NCBI GenBank assembly: GCA_034521225.1
Contig: JAXHMR010000025.1
Coordinates: 62,001-126,000, forward strand
Direction: 5' to 3'
Source: Woeseia sp034521225
Lineage (GTDB): Bacteria > Pseudomonadota > Gammaproteobacteria > Steroidobacterales > Woeseiaceae
DNA: 64,000 nt
Position numbers and translations under genes: made by a program. The notes under the pieces were generated by a model. The model was not told the origin of the DNA and searched no databases. It was given only the letters and a program-made list of their open reading frames with translations. Shown here piece by piece: positions 1-10,438 of this stretch (its first letter is position 1; every line of letters starts with the position of its first letter).

Positions 1-180
1 CACAGACACCGCCTCTGCCAAACGGTACGAGATTGCCACGCCCTTCGGGCTCGCAACGACATGGTGACCTCGCACCGCCGCCGTCATCGCGAGGAGCGCA
101 GCGACGTGGCGACCTCGCACAAACACCACCTCTGCCAAACGTGCAAGATTGCCACGCCGCTCTGCTCCTCGCAATGACGG
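1..180. repeat. dispersed inverted-repeat element, locus 1 (continues beyond the window start)
   Basis: The gap before the first gene holds copies of the window-wide family: a forward arm (cgtcatcgcgaggagcgcag, running on to ctcgcac), a linker containing CTCTGCCAAACG, and an inverted arm (gagattgccacgcc to ctcgcaacgac). The first bases are already inside a linker, so the array extends upstream. No coding sense is visible. From 181 to 326 there is a TTGACA-like hexamer at 206-211 but no convincing -10 at the right distance. Confidence 0.85.
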
Positions 181-326
181 ATGGCCGCCAGCTTGTTACC
201 ATAGCTTGACACCCGTCACGGAATGGGCACCGTCCCGGACGCTACCCTCGTCGGACAACTTATAAGTCCGCAAAATCAGCTATTCTGGCAGGCCTGCACC
301 GGCCCGGAGCAGGCAGGAACCCGACT

Positions 327-2431
327 TTGAACGAGCGCAACGGCATCTCCATTGCCGTCCTGACCGACAATCAGGACGACGTCGAACTGGTCAACGCAAC
401 ATTACGTGACGCCGGGCATGCGGCACATTGCGAATGGATCCAGAACCCCGCCCGCTTCGATGAGGCGCTGGCGCGGGACGACATTGAGCTGATCATGCTG
501 TGCACCGAACACTATGCCGATGGCATTCGTCCCGCCGTCCGGCAGAAAGATGCCTACCGGCCGGAACTGCCGGTCATTGCGCTCGCCACCGATGTCACTG
601 AACAGGCGATCCAGGATGCCCTGACCAGTGGCGCAAAAGACCTCGTTTCAACCAGCAGCAGGATGCGCTGGCTTAAAGTCGTCGAGCGCGAGCTGCGCAC
701 GCTGCGCATCGAGCGCGCACTCAATTCAGCCGTACTGTCCGCGAACGAATACAAGCGGCATGCTGCATGACTACATGCAGCGCTCCGACAATGCCATCGC
801 CTATGCACAGGAAGGGATCATTACAGAAGCCAACAGTGCGTGGCTCGCGCTGTTTCGTGTCGCCAATGAGGATGACCTGATAGGCATGCCGTTGATGGAC
901 AGCTTTGACAGCGGCACGCCAGGCAGCCGTCAGAGGGCGCGCTCGTCGCGACGATCAAGGGCAAATGGCAGGCTACTGAAAAGCTCGAGGTGCGCACCCA
1001 GCTTGACAAGGGCGAAGTGTCGCAGCTTGAGCTGACATTCCAGCTGGTCGAATTCGACGACGGCGAGCACGTGCAGGTGCAGATTTCCGCGCCGGACGAA
1101 AAGGAAGAAGAACCCACCAAGCTGGTGCACGATGCGTTGCAACGTGACCCGACAACGCTGTTTTTTAACCGCGACCAGTTCATAGAGCGTATCGGCAAGC
1201 GCATGGCGAAAAAGCCGGACTCCGGCCTGCACCTGCTGACCTGCGTCAAGCCGGACAATTTTACGGCGGTGCAGAAACAGGTCGGCATCGTTGCGTCAGA
1301 AGAAATACTCGCGCAGCTTGCAGAAGTGTTGCGGTCGCGGCTGCATCCGCGTGACATTGCCGGCCGTTTCGAAGGCACGATGATCATGGCGCTGCTCGAG
1401 CGCGGCAGCGAGCGCGATGCTGAAGTCTGGGGCCAGCAGCTCGTCGAAATGATCCACGACCATGAGTTCCGCATTGGCGATACAATCGTGCATCTGTCCT
1501 GCACCGTGGGCATCGTCTCTGTCAGCGGCGTCTACGGCAGTTTCGAGGAGCTGGTTGCCGCTGTCAGTGCTGCCCGCGCACAGGGACGCAACGACGGCGG
1601 CAATACCGTGCGTCTCAGCGATTCCGCCGATGAAGACACCCGCCTGAAGCGCTTCGATGCCATCTGGGTCAAGCACATCAAGGCGGCGTTGATGGACAAC
1701 CGCTTCCGCCTGGCCCAGCTGCCCATTGCCGGACTGCGGCGCGACGGATCGGCCATGTACGACATGCTGGTCCGCATGCTGGATGAGCAGGGCAATTCGG
1801 TGCTGCCGTCAGAGTTCCTGCCGGCCGCCGAACGAAATAACCTGATGAAAACGATCGACCGCTGGATCCTGACCGCGTCGATGGATTTTTGCCGCGAGGA
1901 AAAAGCCCAGCACATCTTTGTGCGCCTGTCGAAGCAGTCGCTGCGCGATGCGTCATTGCTGGAGTGGGTCGAGCAGGAAATCAGCGAAGCGCAAGGTGGA
2001 CCCGACCCGCATTTGTATCCAGATACCCGAGCGGGAAGCCGCGAAGGATGTGAAGCCCACCCAAAAGATAGTCGAAGGTTTTCGCAAACTCGGTGTGGGC
2101 TTTGCGCTCGAGCACTACGGTATTGACGTGTCCCGCTTCCAGCTGCTCGATATTCTCAAGCCGAACTTCATCAAGATTGACGGCGAGCTGATGCACACCC
2201 TCACGGCCGACATCGTCATGCAACAAAAAATCGGCGAACTGGCCGCGGCCGCGGACGAACGCGGCATCGAGACCATCGCCGAGCGTGTCGAAAATGCCAA
2301 CGCCATGGCCGTTCTGTTCCAGCTGGGCGCTGAGTTACATGCAGGGACATTATGTGCACGAGCCGGAGGTTGTGCTGCAGGAACGGGTAAGCGTGGCGAC
2401 GACCAGTCTCGAGGCGATAACGACTAACTGA
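327..2431 (+). CDS. FimX-like degenerate GGDEF/EAL protein (four apparent frameshifts)
   Basis: Joined across breaks near 765, 925, 1990 and 2335, the product is about 700 aa with four modules in FimX order: a receiver-like N-terminus (327-770), a PAS-like segment (ending DSFDSG, resuming EGALVATIKG), a GGDEF-type domain and an EAL-type domain ending YMQGHYVHEPE. The signature motifs are degenerate: GRFEGTMI stands where GGDEF should be and AQLPIAGL where an EAL motif would be. This points to a c-di-GMP-binding effector rather than an active enzyme, as in Pseudomonas FimX, which controls type IV pilus assembly. The last break is an extra t in gagttacatg. The start is TTG at 327 with AGGA upstream. 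The neighbour fimV supports a pilus role. The breaks look like assembly errors, though a decaying gene is not excluded. Confidence 0.75.
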
Positions 2432-2436
2432 AAGCT

Positions 2437-2650
2437 CGTCGTTGCGAGCCCGAAGGGCGTGGCAATCTCGTGCCGATTGGCAAGACCGTGCGAGCGACGC
2501 GCTACGCGCTGCGATGACGGCGGTGCGAGATCGCCACGGCGCTGCGCGCCTCGCGATGACGGCCGGTGCGAGATCGCCACGGCGCTACGCGCCTCGCGAT
2601 GACAGACGGTGCGAGATCGCCACGTCGCTGCGCGCCTCGCGATGACGACG
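2437..2650. repeat. dispersed inverted-repeat element, locus 2
   Basis: One arm (cgttgcgagcccgaagggcg) is followed by three successive copies of the opposite arm, each running from gcgagatcgccacg to ctcgcgatgacg. The array starts six bases after the FimX-like stop codon. Confidence 0.85.
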
Positions 2651-2722
2651 GCCCGCCGGCGCCGTCGTCAGTGTGACGCACGTCACAAAACCGGTGTTTG
2701 CCACGCCTTAACAGGCCCTGCC

Positions 2723-2750
2723 TTTACAGAATCTTGATCGGTTCCATAGT
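2723..2750 (+). promoter_or_regulatory. candidate fimV promoter
   Basis: TTTACA at 2723-2728 and CATAGT at 2745-2750 are separated by 16 bp, ahead of the long fimV leader. The -10 match is only four of six. From 2651 to 2866 I see no gene. Confidence 0.3.
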
Positions 2751-2866
2751 CGGCACTCGTGCATACACCTACTCTGCGGAAACAGCCGCTGTCGTGCCAG
2801 GCGCACGCAGAGAGAAAAACGGGCATCGACTGCCCCCGGGGACAGCAGTGTGGAGAGCCAAGGCGC

Positions 2867-5140
2867 GTGAACAGACCAGCGAATTCATCCATCAAACGGC
2901 GTGACGGCGGCAACGGACGACCTGACCGGCCGTTCATTGCATTGCTCGCAGCCAGCGGCATACTGCTGGCCGGCCCAGGCGCCGCACTGGAACTCGGCGA
3001 CATCGACGTTCAATCGACGCTGGGACAGCCGCTGCGGGCCAGCATCGCCTATGCACTGGCGCCGAACGAGCAATTGTCCGCCTACTGCATTTATGTGCGG
3101 GGCGGCAATTCCGGCAGCCTGCCCCAAATTACGCGCTCGGCTATCACCGTAGCGAACGGGCGCATCCTGCTCCGCGGCAACACACCGCTGCGCGAACCGA
3201 TGATGTCGCTGCAGTTGGCGGTTGAATGCAACTATACCCCGCACCTGACACGCAATTACCTGCTGATGTTTGATCCGGCGCCGTTTGCGCCGGCAGCGGC
3301 AGACGCACCGGCAGTAACGCCGCAACGGGACACTGCGCCGCAGGTCGCGGCATCACCTGTCCGGCGCCCGGCCGCCGGCAGCAATCGCCGCGCGGCGAAC
3401 CCGGTAGCGCGCCCGACCGCTCCTGTCGACCACAATCGCGGTTACGTAGTGCAGCCCGGCGATACGCTGTCGACCATTGCCGCGCGAATTCCGGACCGCC
3501 AACAGCCGATCTGGCCAACCGCAGAAGCCTTGTTCGACGCCAATCCCGGCGCGTTCATCGATGGCGACATCAACCAGCTGCGGGCAGGCGCGACGCTTGC
3601 GATACCAGCCGCCGTCATTGCGCCGGCCGCGACTGCGACAACCCGTACCGCCCTGGATGCGACGCCGCGCACCAGCACACCTGCCAGCCGCGAACCCGCA
3701 CGCGCCGCCGCATCGCCGCGTACCGCTACCACGGACCCGGCCGTCAGCGAACCGGCGGTCGGCCCGGACACTGCGGCTCCAGCCACTGCTGCAACTTCCA
3801 CAACTGCACGGGAATCGGCAAGCCCGTTTGTCGAGCCCGATATCGCGCCACTGACTGACAATGACATGGCGCCACCCGTTCAGGCAGAAGCGGCCGCGCC
3901 AGCGACGCCGGCACGCTCACGCGAGAACGCCTCGCCGATACCGATCGTCGGCAACCGCGTCAGCAGCGATGGCATTGACGCCAGCAGTACGACGTCATGG
4001 ATGTTTTGGTTTGGCGGCGCCGGCATCGCCATCATCCTTGGCCTGCTGTTGTTCGGCCGATCCCTGCGCGAGCGCATTGGCGGCGTGCTCGCCGTGACAC
4101 AGCACGGACGCCGGCGTACCGACCACGGCCTGGCACCAAGAGAAGACTCTGACGAGATACTCGATATGCAGGACACATTGTCCCGTGCAGAACTGTTCTC
4201 GCTCGACGCCAACCTCGTCGACGGCACCGGCTTTGATTCAACGGCTGATATCGACGTTGCAGAAGACTATTCGTTTGCATCGTTGGACGACTTTGAGACA
4301 CCGCTCGGCCGCAAGCTCGACCTGGAATTCTCAGAGGCTTCCACGACGGAGTACAAAGACCAGCCAACGGACATGATTCCGCCCCCGTCGCGGAGGATAC
4401 ATGCGGAGTCCACGGTCATAGTCGACAAGGAAGTCCTGCCGGGCCACGATGACGGCACCCAGACCCACTACGACATGTCGATGATTCTCGATGCGACCAA
4501 ACAGAACTTTGGTGATGCCGGTGCAAGCACCCGTGACCTTCGTGCCGTTGCAATCGAAGCCGTTGACAAGAGTGTGCAGGAAACCGGCAACTACACGCTG
4601 AATGACGACCTCGGTTACCAGATTCTCGAGCAGGACTATGAAGAGGAGCTGACTGCCACGCAGGCACTGAACCGCGAGATCAGTGAAGCTGCAAGGAAGC
4701 TGTCTGAAAATCTCGGCGAGGAAACAGCTGAAGTCACGGCCGCGATGCCCGCGTCGCCTTTGGATGAGGCTGCAACGGTCGAAACGCCGGGACTGGCCGA
4801 CAGGGAAGCCGAAACGGCTGAAATGCCGGCCCTGCAACCGGAAGACGCCATAACCGCGGAAATGTCGGCCGCTGACGCATTGTCCAGTGCGGCCACCGCC
4901 GAGTTGCCGGCATCGACAGTGAAACGCGATGCAGACAGCACAGAGCCGAACTCGATGGCCCGCGACCTCGACGAATCAGCTGAATTGACGGCTGAAATGC
5001 CTGTTGACCGGAAAGCCGGTAATGACGACGGCGATACGGAAATCAGCACGCTGGAACTGGCCACCGACCAGGACGACGAGACGGTCGAAATGGAAAACAA
5101 GACCGGCCGCCGCAACCAGCGCAAGGCAAAAGCGTCTTGA
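2867..5140 (+). CDS. fimV: FimV family inner-membrane hub protein
   Basis: FimV proteins bind peptidoglycan and organise polar type IV pilus and chemosensory machinery. The GTG at 2867 is chosen as the start because AAGG precedes it and it gives a signal peptide (LLAASGILLAGPGAALE) directly before the FimV N-terminal domain (ELGDIDVQSTLGQPL). A longer in-frame start at 2759 would add an arginine-rich stretch unlike a signal peptide. About 757 aa. In order: N-terminal domain; LysM domain (PGDTLSTIAARIPDRQQ to LRAGATLAIP); Ala/Pro/Thr-rich linker; one membrane segment (MFWFGGAGIAIILGLLLFG); acidic cytoplasmic tail. The tail carries repeated TAEMP/TAEMS/TAELP motifs, and I do not see the usual C-terminal TPR motif. 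The frame is intact, unlike that of its upstream neighbour. Confidence 0.85.
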   Translation: MNRPANSSIKRRDGGNGRPDRPFIALLAASGILLAGPGAALELGDIDVQSTLGQPLRASIAYALAPNEQLSAYCIYVRGGNSGSLPQITRSAITVANGRILLRGNTPLREPMMSLQLAVECNYTPHLTRNYLLMFDPAPFAPAAADAPAVTPQRDTAPQVAASPVRRPAAGSNRRAANPVARPTAPVDHNRGYVVQPGDTLSTIAARIPDRQQPIWPTAEALFDANPGAFIDGDINQLRAGATLAIPAAVIAPAATATTRTALDATPRTSTPASREPARAAASPRTATTDPAVSEPAVGPDTAAPATAATSTTARESASPFVEPDIAPLTDNDMAPPVQAEAAAPATPARSRENASPIPIVGNRVSSDGIDASSTTSWMFWFGGAGIAIILGLLLFGRSLRERIGGVLAVTQHGRRRTDHGLAPREDSDEILDMQDTLSRAELFSLDANLVDGTGFDSTADIDVAEDYSFASLDDFETPLGRKLDLEFSEASTTEYKDQPTDMIPPPSRRIHAESTVIVDKEVLPGHDDGTQTHYDMSMILDATKQNFGDAGASTRDLRAVAIEAVDKSVQETGNYTLNDDLGYQILEQDYEEELTATQALNREISEAARKLSENLGEETAEVTAAMPASPLDEAATVETPGLADREAETAEMPALQPEDAITAEMSAADALSSAATAELPASTVKRDADSTEPNSMARDLDESAELTAEMPVDRKAGNDDGDTEISTLELATDQDDETVEMENKTGRRNQRKAKAS

Positions 5141-5192
5141 CCCGGTTTATTCTTGAACGAGTGGCACTGACTTAAAGTCTGGGGAACGACCC

Positions 5193-5587
5193 CGTCATCG
5201 CGAGGAGCGCAGCGACGTGGCGATCTCGCACAGTCGCCGTCATCGCGAGGAGCGCAGCGACGTGGCGATCTCGCACAACGCCTCTGCCAACGGTGCGAGA
5301 TTGCCACGCCCTTCGGCTCGCAACGACGGAGCGCAGCGACGTGGCGATCTCGCACAGCACCGTCATCGCGAGGAGCGCAGCGACGTGGCGATCTCGCACA
5401 AACAACGCCTCTGCCAAACGGTGCGAGATTGCCGCGCCCTTCGGGCTCGCAACGACGGAGCGCAGCGACGTGGCGATCTCGCACAGCACCGTCATCGCGA
5501 GGAGCGCAGCGACGTGGCGATCTCGCACAGACTGTCGCTCTGCCAAACGGTTCGCGAGATTGCCACGCCCTTCGGGCTCGCAACGAC
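5193..5587. repeat. dispersed inverted-repeat element, locus 3 (longest non-tandem array)
   Basis: This gap between the converging ends of fimV and parC holds several forward arms of about 39 bp (starting 5193 and 5238, with others following), linkers with CTCTGCCAA(A)CGG, and inverted arms ending ctcgcaacgac. It is nearly all repeat, with no gene. Confidence 0.9.
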
Positions 5588-5604
5588 AATCCGGGCTCAA
5601 TGTG

Positions 5605-7849
5605 TCATGCGGCGCTCAGGCGCTCGACGGTTCGCCAACCCTTCGGCAACAGGCCGCCGCGCAGCGCGCGTTCCCCGTAGTAGTTGTCGACGTCGTTCCA
5701 TTTGATCGTCATCGTGCGCGTGCCGGTGTGCACCTGCAGGTTGCCCCCTTCCGGCACGACGGCAACGGCGATGAGCTTCTCGTCGCCTGACTGGTATTTC
5801 TTTCCCGGGATATTGATTAGCTTGTTGCCCTTGCCCTTGGCGAGCTCCGGCAGTTCGTCCATCTCGAACATCAGCAGGCGGCCGATCGAGCTGACCGCGG
5901 CAATCAAGCACTCGGCGTCCGGCGGAACCGGTGCCGGTACCACGGCACGCCCACCGGCGGGAACGCGCAGTACAGCCTTGCCAGCCTTGTTGCGCGTTGC
6001 CAGTTCCTCGAGCGTTGCAATAAAGCCGAAACCTGCATCACTCGCGAGCAGCCATTTCGACGCCGGATCACCGATCATCGTGCCGCAAAACACCGCGCCA
6101 TCCGGCGGCTTGAAGCGTCCGGACAGCGGCTCGCCCTGCCCGCGCGCGGACGGCAGTGTGTGCGCGGCCAGGCTGTAGACGCGGCCCGTACTGTCGATAA
6201 ACATGGCCTGCTGGTTGCTGCGGCCGGGTGCCGCGGCGAGGAAGCCGTCGCCGGATTTGTAGCTTAATGCCAGCGGATCGATGTCGTGTCCCTTGGCCGC
6301 GCGCGCCCAGCCGCGTAGTGACAACACGACGGTCACCGGTTCGCTGGCGACAAGCTGGGTTTCATCGAGTGCCTGGGCCGCCTCGCGCTCGATGATTTTC
6401 GTGCGCCGGTCATCGCCATAAGCGTCGGCATCCTCGAGCAGTTCGTCCTTGATCAATGTCTTGAGGCGCGCCGCGCTCTTCAGTGTCTTTTCGATACCCT
6501 CGCGCTCGGCGTTCAGTTCGTCCTGTTCGCCACGAATCTTCATTTCCTCGAGCTTGGCGAGATTCCGCAGGCGGAGATTCAAGTATTGCCTCGGCCTGGA
6601 TGTCCGACAGGTCGAAGCGCTTCATCAAAACCGGTTTAGGCTTGTCCTCCTGCCGGATGATCGCGATGACTTCGTCGATGTTCAGGTAGGCCACGAGCAG
6701 GCCGTCCAGGATGTGCAGCCGGTCGCTGACAATCTGCAGCCGGTGGCGCAACCGGCGCTTGACGGTGTCAGTGCGAAACTCGAGCCACTCCTTCAGCAGC
6801 TCCGGCAGATTGAACGCACGCGGGCGTCCATCGAGCGCGATGATATTCATGTTGACGCGCACGGTGCGCTCGAGCGATGTCGTCGAAAACAGGTGCGACA
6901 TCAATTCATCGACATCGACTTTCCTTGATTTCGGCGTGATGACCAGCCGTATCGGCTCTTCATGGTCCGACTCGTCGCGCAGGTCCTCGACCAGCGGCAG
7001 CTTCTTGTTGCGCATCTGTGCCGCGATCTGCTCCAGCACCTTGCTGCCTGAAATCTGGTAGGGCAGTGACGTGATGACGATATCGTCATTTTCGACTTTC
7101 CACGACGCGCGCAGGCGCAGCGTGCCGGTGCCGTTTTTATAAATGTCGCGTATGTCGTTCTTCGGCGAGACCAGTTCGCCGGCACTCGGAAAATCCGGCC
7201 CCTTGATGCGCTTCATCAGTTGCGCGACGGTGGCATCCGGATTGTCGATCAGGTGCACGCAGGCGCTGGCGACCTCCCGCAGGTTGTGCGGCGGTACATC
7301 CGTTGACAGGCCGACGGCAATGCCGGTCGTACCATTCAACAGCAGGTTCGGCAGGCGCGCCGGCAGTACGACCGGCTCGTCCATGGTGCCGTCAAAGTTT
7401 GGCACCCAGTCCACCGTGCCGTGCGCCAGTTCCTGCAGCAGGCTTTTCGCGTAGGGTTTCAGGCGCGATTCGGTGTAGCGCATTGCGGCGAACGACTTCG
7501 GGTCGTCGGTCGAACCCCAGTTGCCCTGCCCGTCGATGATCGAGTAGCGGTAGGAAAAGTCCTGCGCCATCAGCACCATCGCCTCGTAGCAGGCGGCATC
7601 GCCGTGCGGATGGAACTTGCCGATGACATCGCCTACCGTGCGTGCCGACTTTTTCGGCTTGCTGCCTGCGGCCAGGCCCAGCTCGCTCATCGCGTAGATG
7701 ATGCGCCGCTGTACCGGCTTCAACCCATCGCCGATCTGCGGCAGTGCGCGGTCCAGAATGACGTACATCGAATAGTCGAGATACGCTTTTTCCGTGTAGG
7801 TCTTGAGGGCCATTTTCTCGACCCCCTCAAGATTCAGCTGGTTTTGCAT
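5605..7849 (-). CDS. parC: DNA topoisomerase IV subunit A (one frameshift)
   Basis: ParC with ParE decatenates daughter chromosomes. Total length is about 748 aa, against about 750 in E. coli. The N-terminal breakage-reunion domain has the catalytic tyrosine in AAMRYTESRL and the quinolone-pocket segment FHPHGDAACYEAM. The C-terminal half has beta-pinwheel blades and SARGQGEPLSG, FGFIATLEEL and KGKGNKLINIPGKK motifs. The reading frame breaks near 6577, where gaatctccg should read gaactccg to give AILELRLRNLAKLEEMKI; this is a single extra t in an otherwise perfect gene. The ATG follows an AGGACAGGA ribosome site that is part of the dispersed TAGTGTCCTGTCC motif at 7850-7862. It lies 15 bp downstream of parE. 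Confidence 0.95.
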
Positions 7850-7862
7850 TAGTGTCCTGTCC
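7850..7862. repeat. solo TAGTGTCCTGTCC motif between parE and parC
   Basis: These 13 bp match the outer end of the MITE-like element at 48362-48523. On the minus strand they supply the parC ribosome-binding site (AGGACAGGA, then ACTA, then ATG). A second copy of the other end was not found nearby. Confidence 0.6.
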
Positions 7863-7864
7863 TG

Positions 7865-9751
7865 TCAGACTTCCGCCAGGTTGCCCTTGGCCTCGAGCCA
7901 GTCGCGCCTGTCCGCCGCGCGCTTTTTCGCGAGCAGCATGTCCATCATCTGGTCCGCCTGGTCTTTGGCGTCCACCGTCAGTTGCACCAGACGCCGCGTG
8001 TCCCGGTTCATCGTCGTGTCGCGCAACTGTTGCGGACTCATCTCGCCCAGTCCCTTGAAGCGCGTTACGCTGATCTTGCCGCGCCGGTTTTCGGCTTCAA
8101 CGCGGTCGAGAACGCCCTGGCGCTCGCCGTCGTCGAGCGCGTAGTACACCTCCTTGCCGACATCGATGCGGTACAGCGGCGGCATAGCGACGTAGACATG
8201 GCCGGCCAGCACCAGCTCGCGAAAATGCCGGAGAAACAGCGCGCACAGCAACGTCGCGATATGCAGGCCGTCAGAATCCGCGTCAGCGAGTATGCAGATC
8301 TTGTGATAGCGCAGCCGGTCGAGGTCCGGTTTACCCGGATCAACTCCGAGAGCGATGCTGATGTCATGAACTTCCTGGGAGGCGAGCACTTCGGCGGCGT
8401 CAACTTCCCAGGTATTCAGGATCTTGCCGCGCAGCGGCATGATGGCCTGTGTCACACGGTCGCGAGCCTGCTTGGCCGAACCACCCGCCGAATCCCCTTC
8501 AACGAGGAACAGCTCGCACAACTCGGGCTGCTGCGACGTGCAGTCGGCAAGCTTGCCCGGCAGTGCCGGACCGGCTACGACTTTCTTGCGGACGACCGTG
8601 CGCGCCGCCTTGAGCCGGCCCTGCGCCTTGCCGATGGCAAGTTGTGCGATCTGGTCGCCGGACTCCGGATGCTGGTTCAGCCACAGCGCGAAGCTGTCCT
8701 TGACGACACCGGTGACGAACGCCGCCGATTCACGGGACGACAACCGCTCCTTTGTCTGTCCGGAGAACTGCGGGTCCTCGAGCTTTGCGCTCAGCACGAA
8801 TGAGAGCCCATCCCAGACGTCTTCCGGCGCGAGGCTTACGCCGCGCGGCAAAAGGTTCCGGAATTCGCAGAACTCCCGCAGCGCGTTCGTCAGGCCGGTG
8901 CGCAGGCCGGCGACGTGCGTGCCGCCTTGTGGCGTCGGCACGAGGTTGACGTAGCTTTCAGTGATGACCTGGCCATCGCCGGCGCGCCACATCAAGGCCC
9001 AGTCGACCGCCTCGTGGGTGCCGCTCAAGCTGCCGGAAAACGGCGCCGCCGGCAGGTAGTCACCGCCGCCGGCGGCTTCCAGCAGATACTCCTCGAGTCC
9101 GCCCGCGTAACACCATTCAACCTTTTCTTTCGGCTTTTCAATGGTCAGGCGGACCACCAAGCCGGGGCACAGCACGGCCTTGGCACGCAGCGCGTGTTTC
9201 AGGCGGCTGACGGAGATTTTCGGCGAATCGAAGTACTTCGGGTCCGGCCAGAACCGGATGGTCGTGCCGGTGTTGGCCCTGCCGACCTTGCCGACGACTT
9301 CCATCTTGCCGCGCTTGTTGCCGCCGGCAAAACTCAAGTTGTACTCCTGGCCATTGCGCCGGATCCAGACTTCGAGATTTTTTGACAGCGCATTGACAAC
9401 CGATACGCCGACGCCGTGCAAGCCGCCCGAATACTGGTAATTGTCCTTGTTGAACTTGCCGCCGGCATGCAGGCGCGTCATTATCAGCTCGACGCCGGGG
9501 ATCTTTTCCTTTGGATGCAAATCGACCGGCATGCCGCGTCCGTCATCAGCAACCTCCACCGAGCCGTCTGCGTGCACAATGACTTCAATTTTCTTGCAAC
9601 GCCCCGCGAGCGCCTCGTCGACACTGTTGTCGACAACTTCGTGCGCGAGGTGATTCGGCCGCGTCGTATCGGTATACATGCCCGGCCGGCGGCGCACGGG
9701 ATCGAGACCGCTTAAGACCTCGATATCGGCCGCATCGTATCGTTTATTCAT
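7865..9751 (-). CDS. parE: DNA topoisomerase IV subunit B
   Basis: This is the ATPase subunit of topoisomerase IV, 628 aa and intact. The GHKL ATP site shows HEVVDNSVDEALAG, DDGRGMPVD and YSGGLHGVGVSVVNAL. The Toprim domain shows LVEGDSAGGSAKQARDR, MPLRGKILNTWE and the metal-binding LADADSDGLHI. The C-terminus has RFKGLGEMSPQQL. It is ParE rather than GyrB by its length (no GyrB insertion) and by its pairing with parC. The ATG at 9751 begins MNKRYDAADIEVLSGLDPVRRRPGMY, written here as two parts of one start region. It lies about 100 bp downstream of the DUF3501 gene in the same direction. Confidence 0.96.
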   Translation of the reverse strand: MNKRYDAADIEVLSGLDPVRRRPGMYTDTTRPNHLAHEVVDNSVDEALAGRCKKIEVIVHADGSVEVADDGRGMPVDLHPKEKIPGVELIMTRLHAGGKFNKDNYQYSGGLHGVGVSVVNALSKNLEVWIRRNGQEYNLSFAGGNKRGKMEVVGKVGRANTGTTIRFWPDPKYFDSPKISVSRLKHALRAKAVLCPGLVVRLTIEKPKEKVEWCYAGGLEEYLLEAAGGGDYLPAAPFSGSLSGTHEAVDWALMWRAGDGQVITESYVNLVPTPQGGTHVAGLRTGLTNALREFCEFRNLLPRGVSLAPEDVWDGLSFVLSAKLEDPQFSGQTKERLSSRESAAFVTGVVKDSFALWLNQHPESGDQIAQLAIGKAQGRLKAARTVVRKKVVAGPALPGKLADCTSQQPELCELFLVEGDSAGGSAKQARDRVTQAIMPLRGKILNTWEVDAAEVLASQEVHDISIALGVDPGKPDLDRLRYHKICILADADSDGLHIATLLCALFLRHFRELVLAGHVYVAMPPLYRIDVGKEVYYALDDGERQGVLDRVEAENRRGKISVTRFKGLGEMSPQQLRDTTMNRDTRRLVQLTVDAKDQADQMMDMLLAKKRAADRRDWLEAKGNLAEV

Positions 9752-9854
9752 TTATGGAGTTGCCGCAAGCGAATCTGCACAGGACACGTCTAACGCATCA
9801 GATTCTAGCAGGAAGGGCTGCTGCTGTTGCAAGCGCGCCGGACGGCGATGCGTT

Positions 9855-10438
9855 TCAATCGAGATCGTTGACCAGTGACTGGCGCACGTTCGCGGGTACC
9901 GGTCGTACTTCGACCTGGTAGTTCGCGTGGTCGATGCCAGCAGACAGTTCCGCGCCATCCTTCAGCGCCCTGATAGTCGCATCGTCGAGTTCGAAGCGCA
10001 GGAAATGCACCGCGGACGTTTTTGATTCGTCAGCGCGGTCCATGTCTTCGTCGGCGACCGGCCGGATCTTTTCGCCGTCGCCAGCCTGCATCCACACGGC
10101 GTTCTCGATGCCTACCAGCTGCTTCAGCATGCCGCGGCGTCTTCTTCATCCGGAAATTCGACCATGAACGTCGCTTTCCAGTTTTTGCCGTCGGGTATCA
10201 GCGGATTGTAGGCGTCGAGTTCATCCTTGATGCCACTGGCTTCGAAAATGCGCTCAATGCGTAGCATCTCCTGTACCTGGTACTGCATTGTCAGCCGGTC
10301 TTCGAAGTACAGCGTGGCATTTGTGCCGAGTTCGAGGCGCCGGTCACGCTTGTGCCGCATGACTTCGTCGCGGAATTCGGAACGTATCTCTGAGTACTTC
10401 TCGAGCGTGTAGAGATCTTCGCGTATTAATTTTTGCAT
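9855..10438 (-). CDS. DUF3501 family protein (one frameshift)
   Basis: Two overlapping frames join near 10130 into one protein of about 194 aa. The first part reads MQKLIREDLYTLEKYSEIR to KNWKATFMVEFPDEE; the second continues QLVGIENAVWMQAGDGEK to RQSLVNDLD. This matches the DUF3501 family throughout. The biochemical role is unknown. The family usually sits beside a rubrerythrin and an iron-sulfur heterodisulfide-reductase-like protein, as here, which suggests a part in peroxide or electron-transfer handling (inference). Its start codon directly follows the stop of the upstream oxidoreductase gene, so the two are probably translated together. Confidence 0.85.

Noticed and set aside
5172..5790. 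Long open frames on both strands through the fimV-parC gap
   Set aside because: They are translations of the repeat array (HREERSDVAISH and similar) in all frames; the repeats happen to lack stops. No start signal or protein family.
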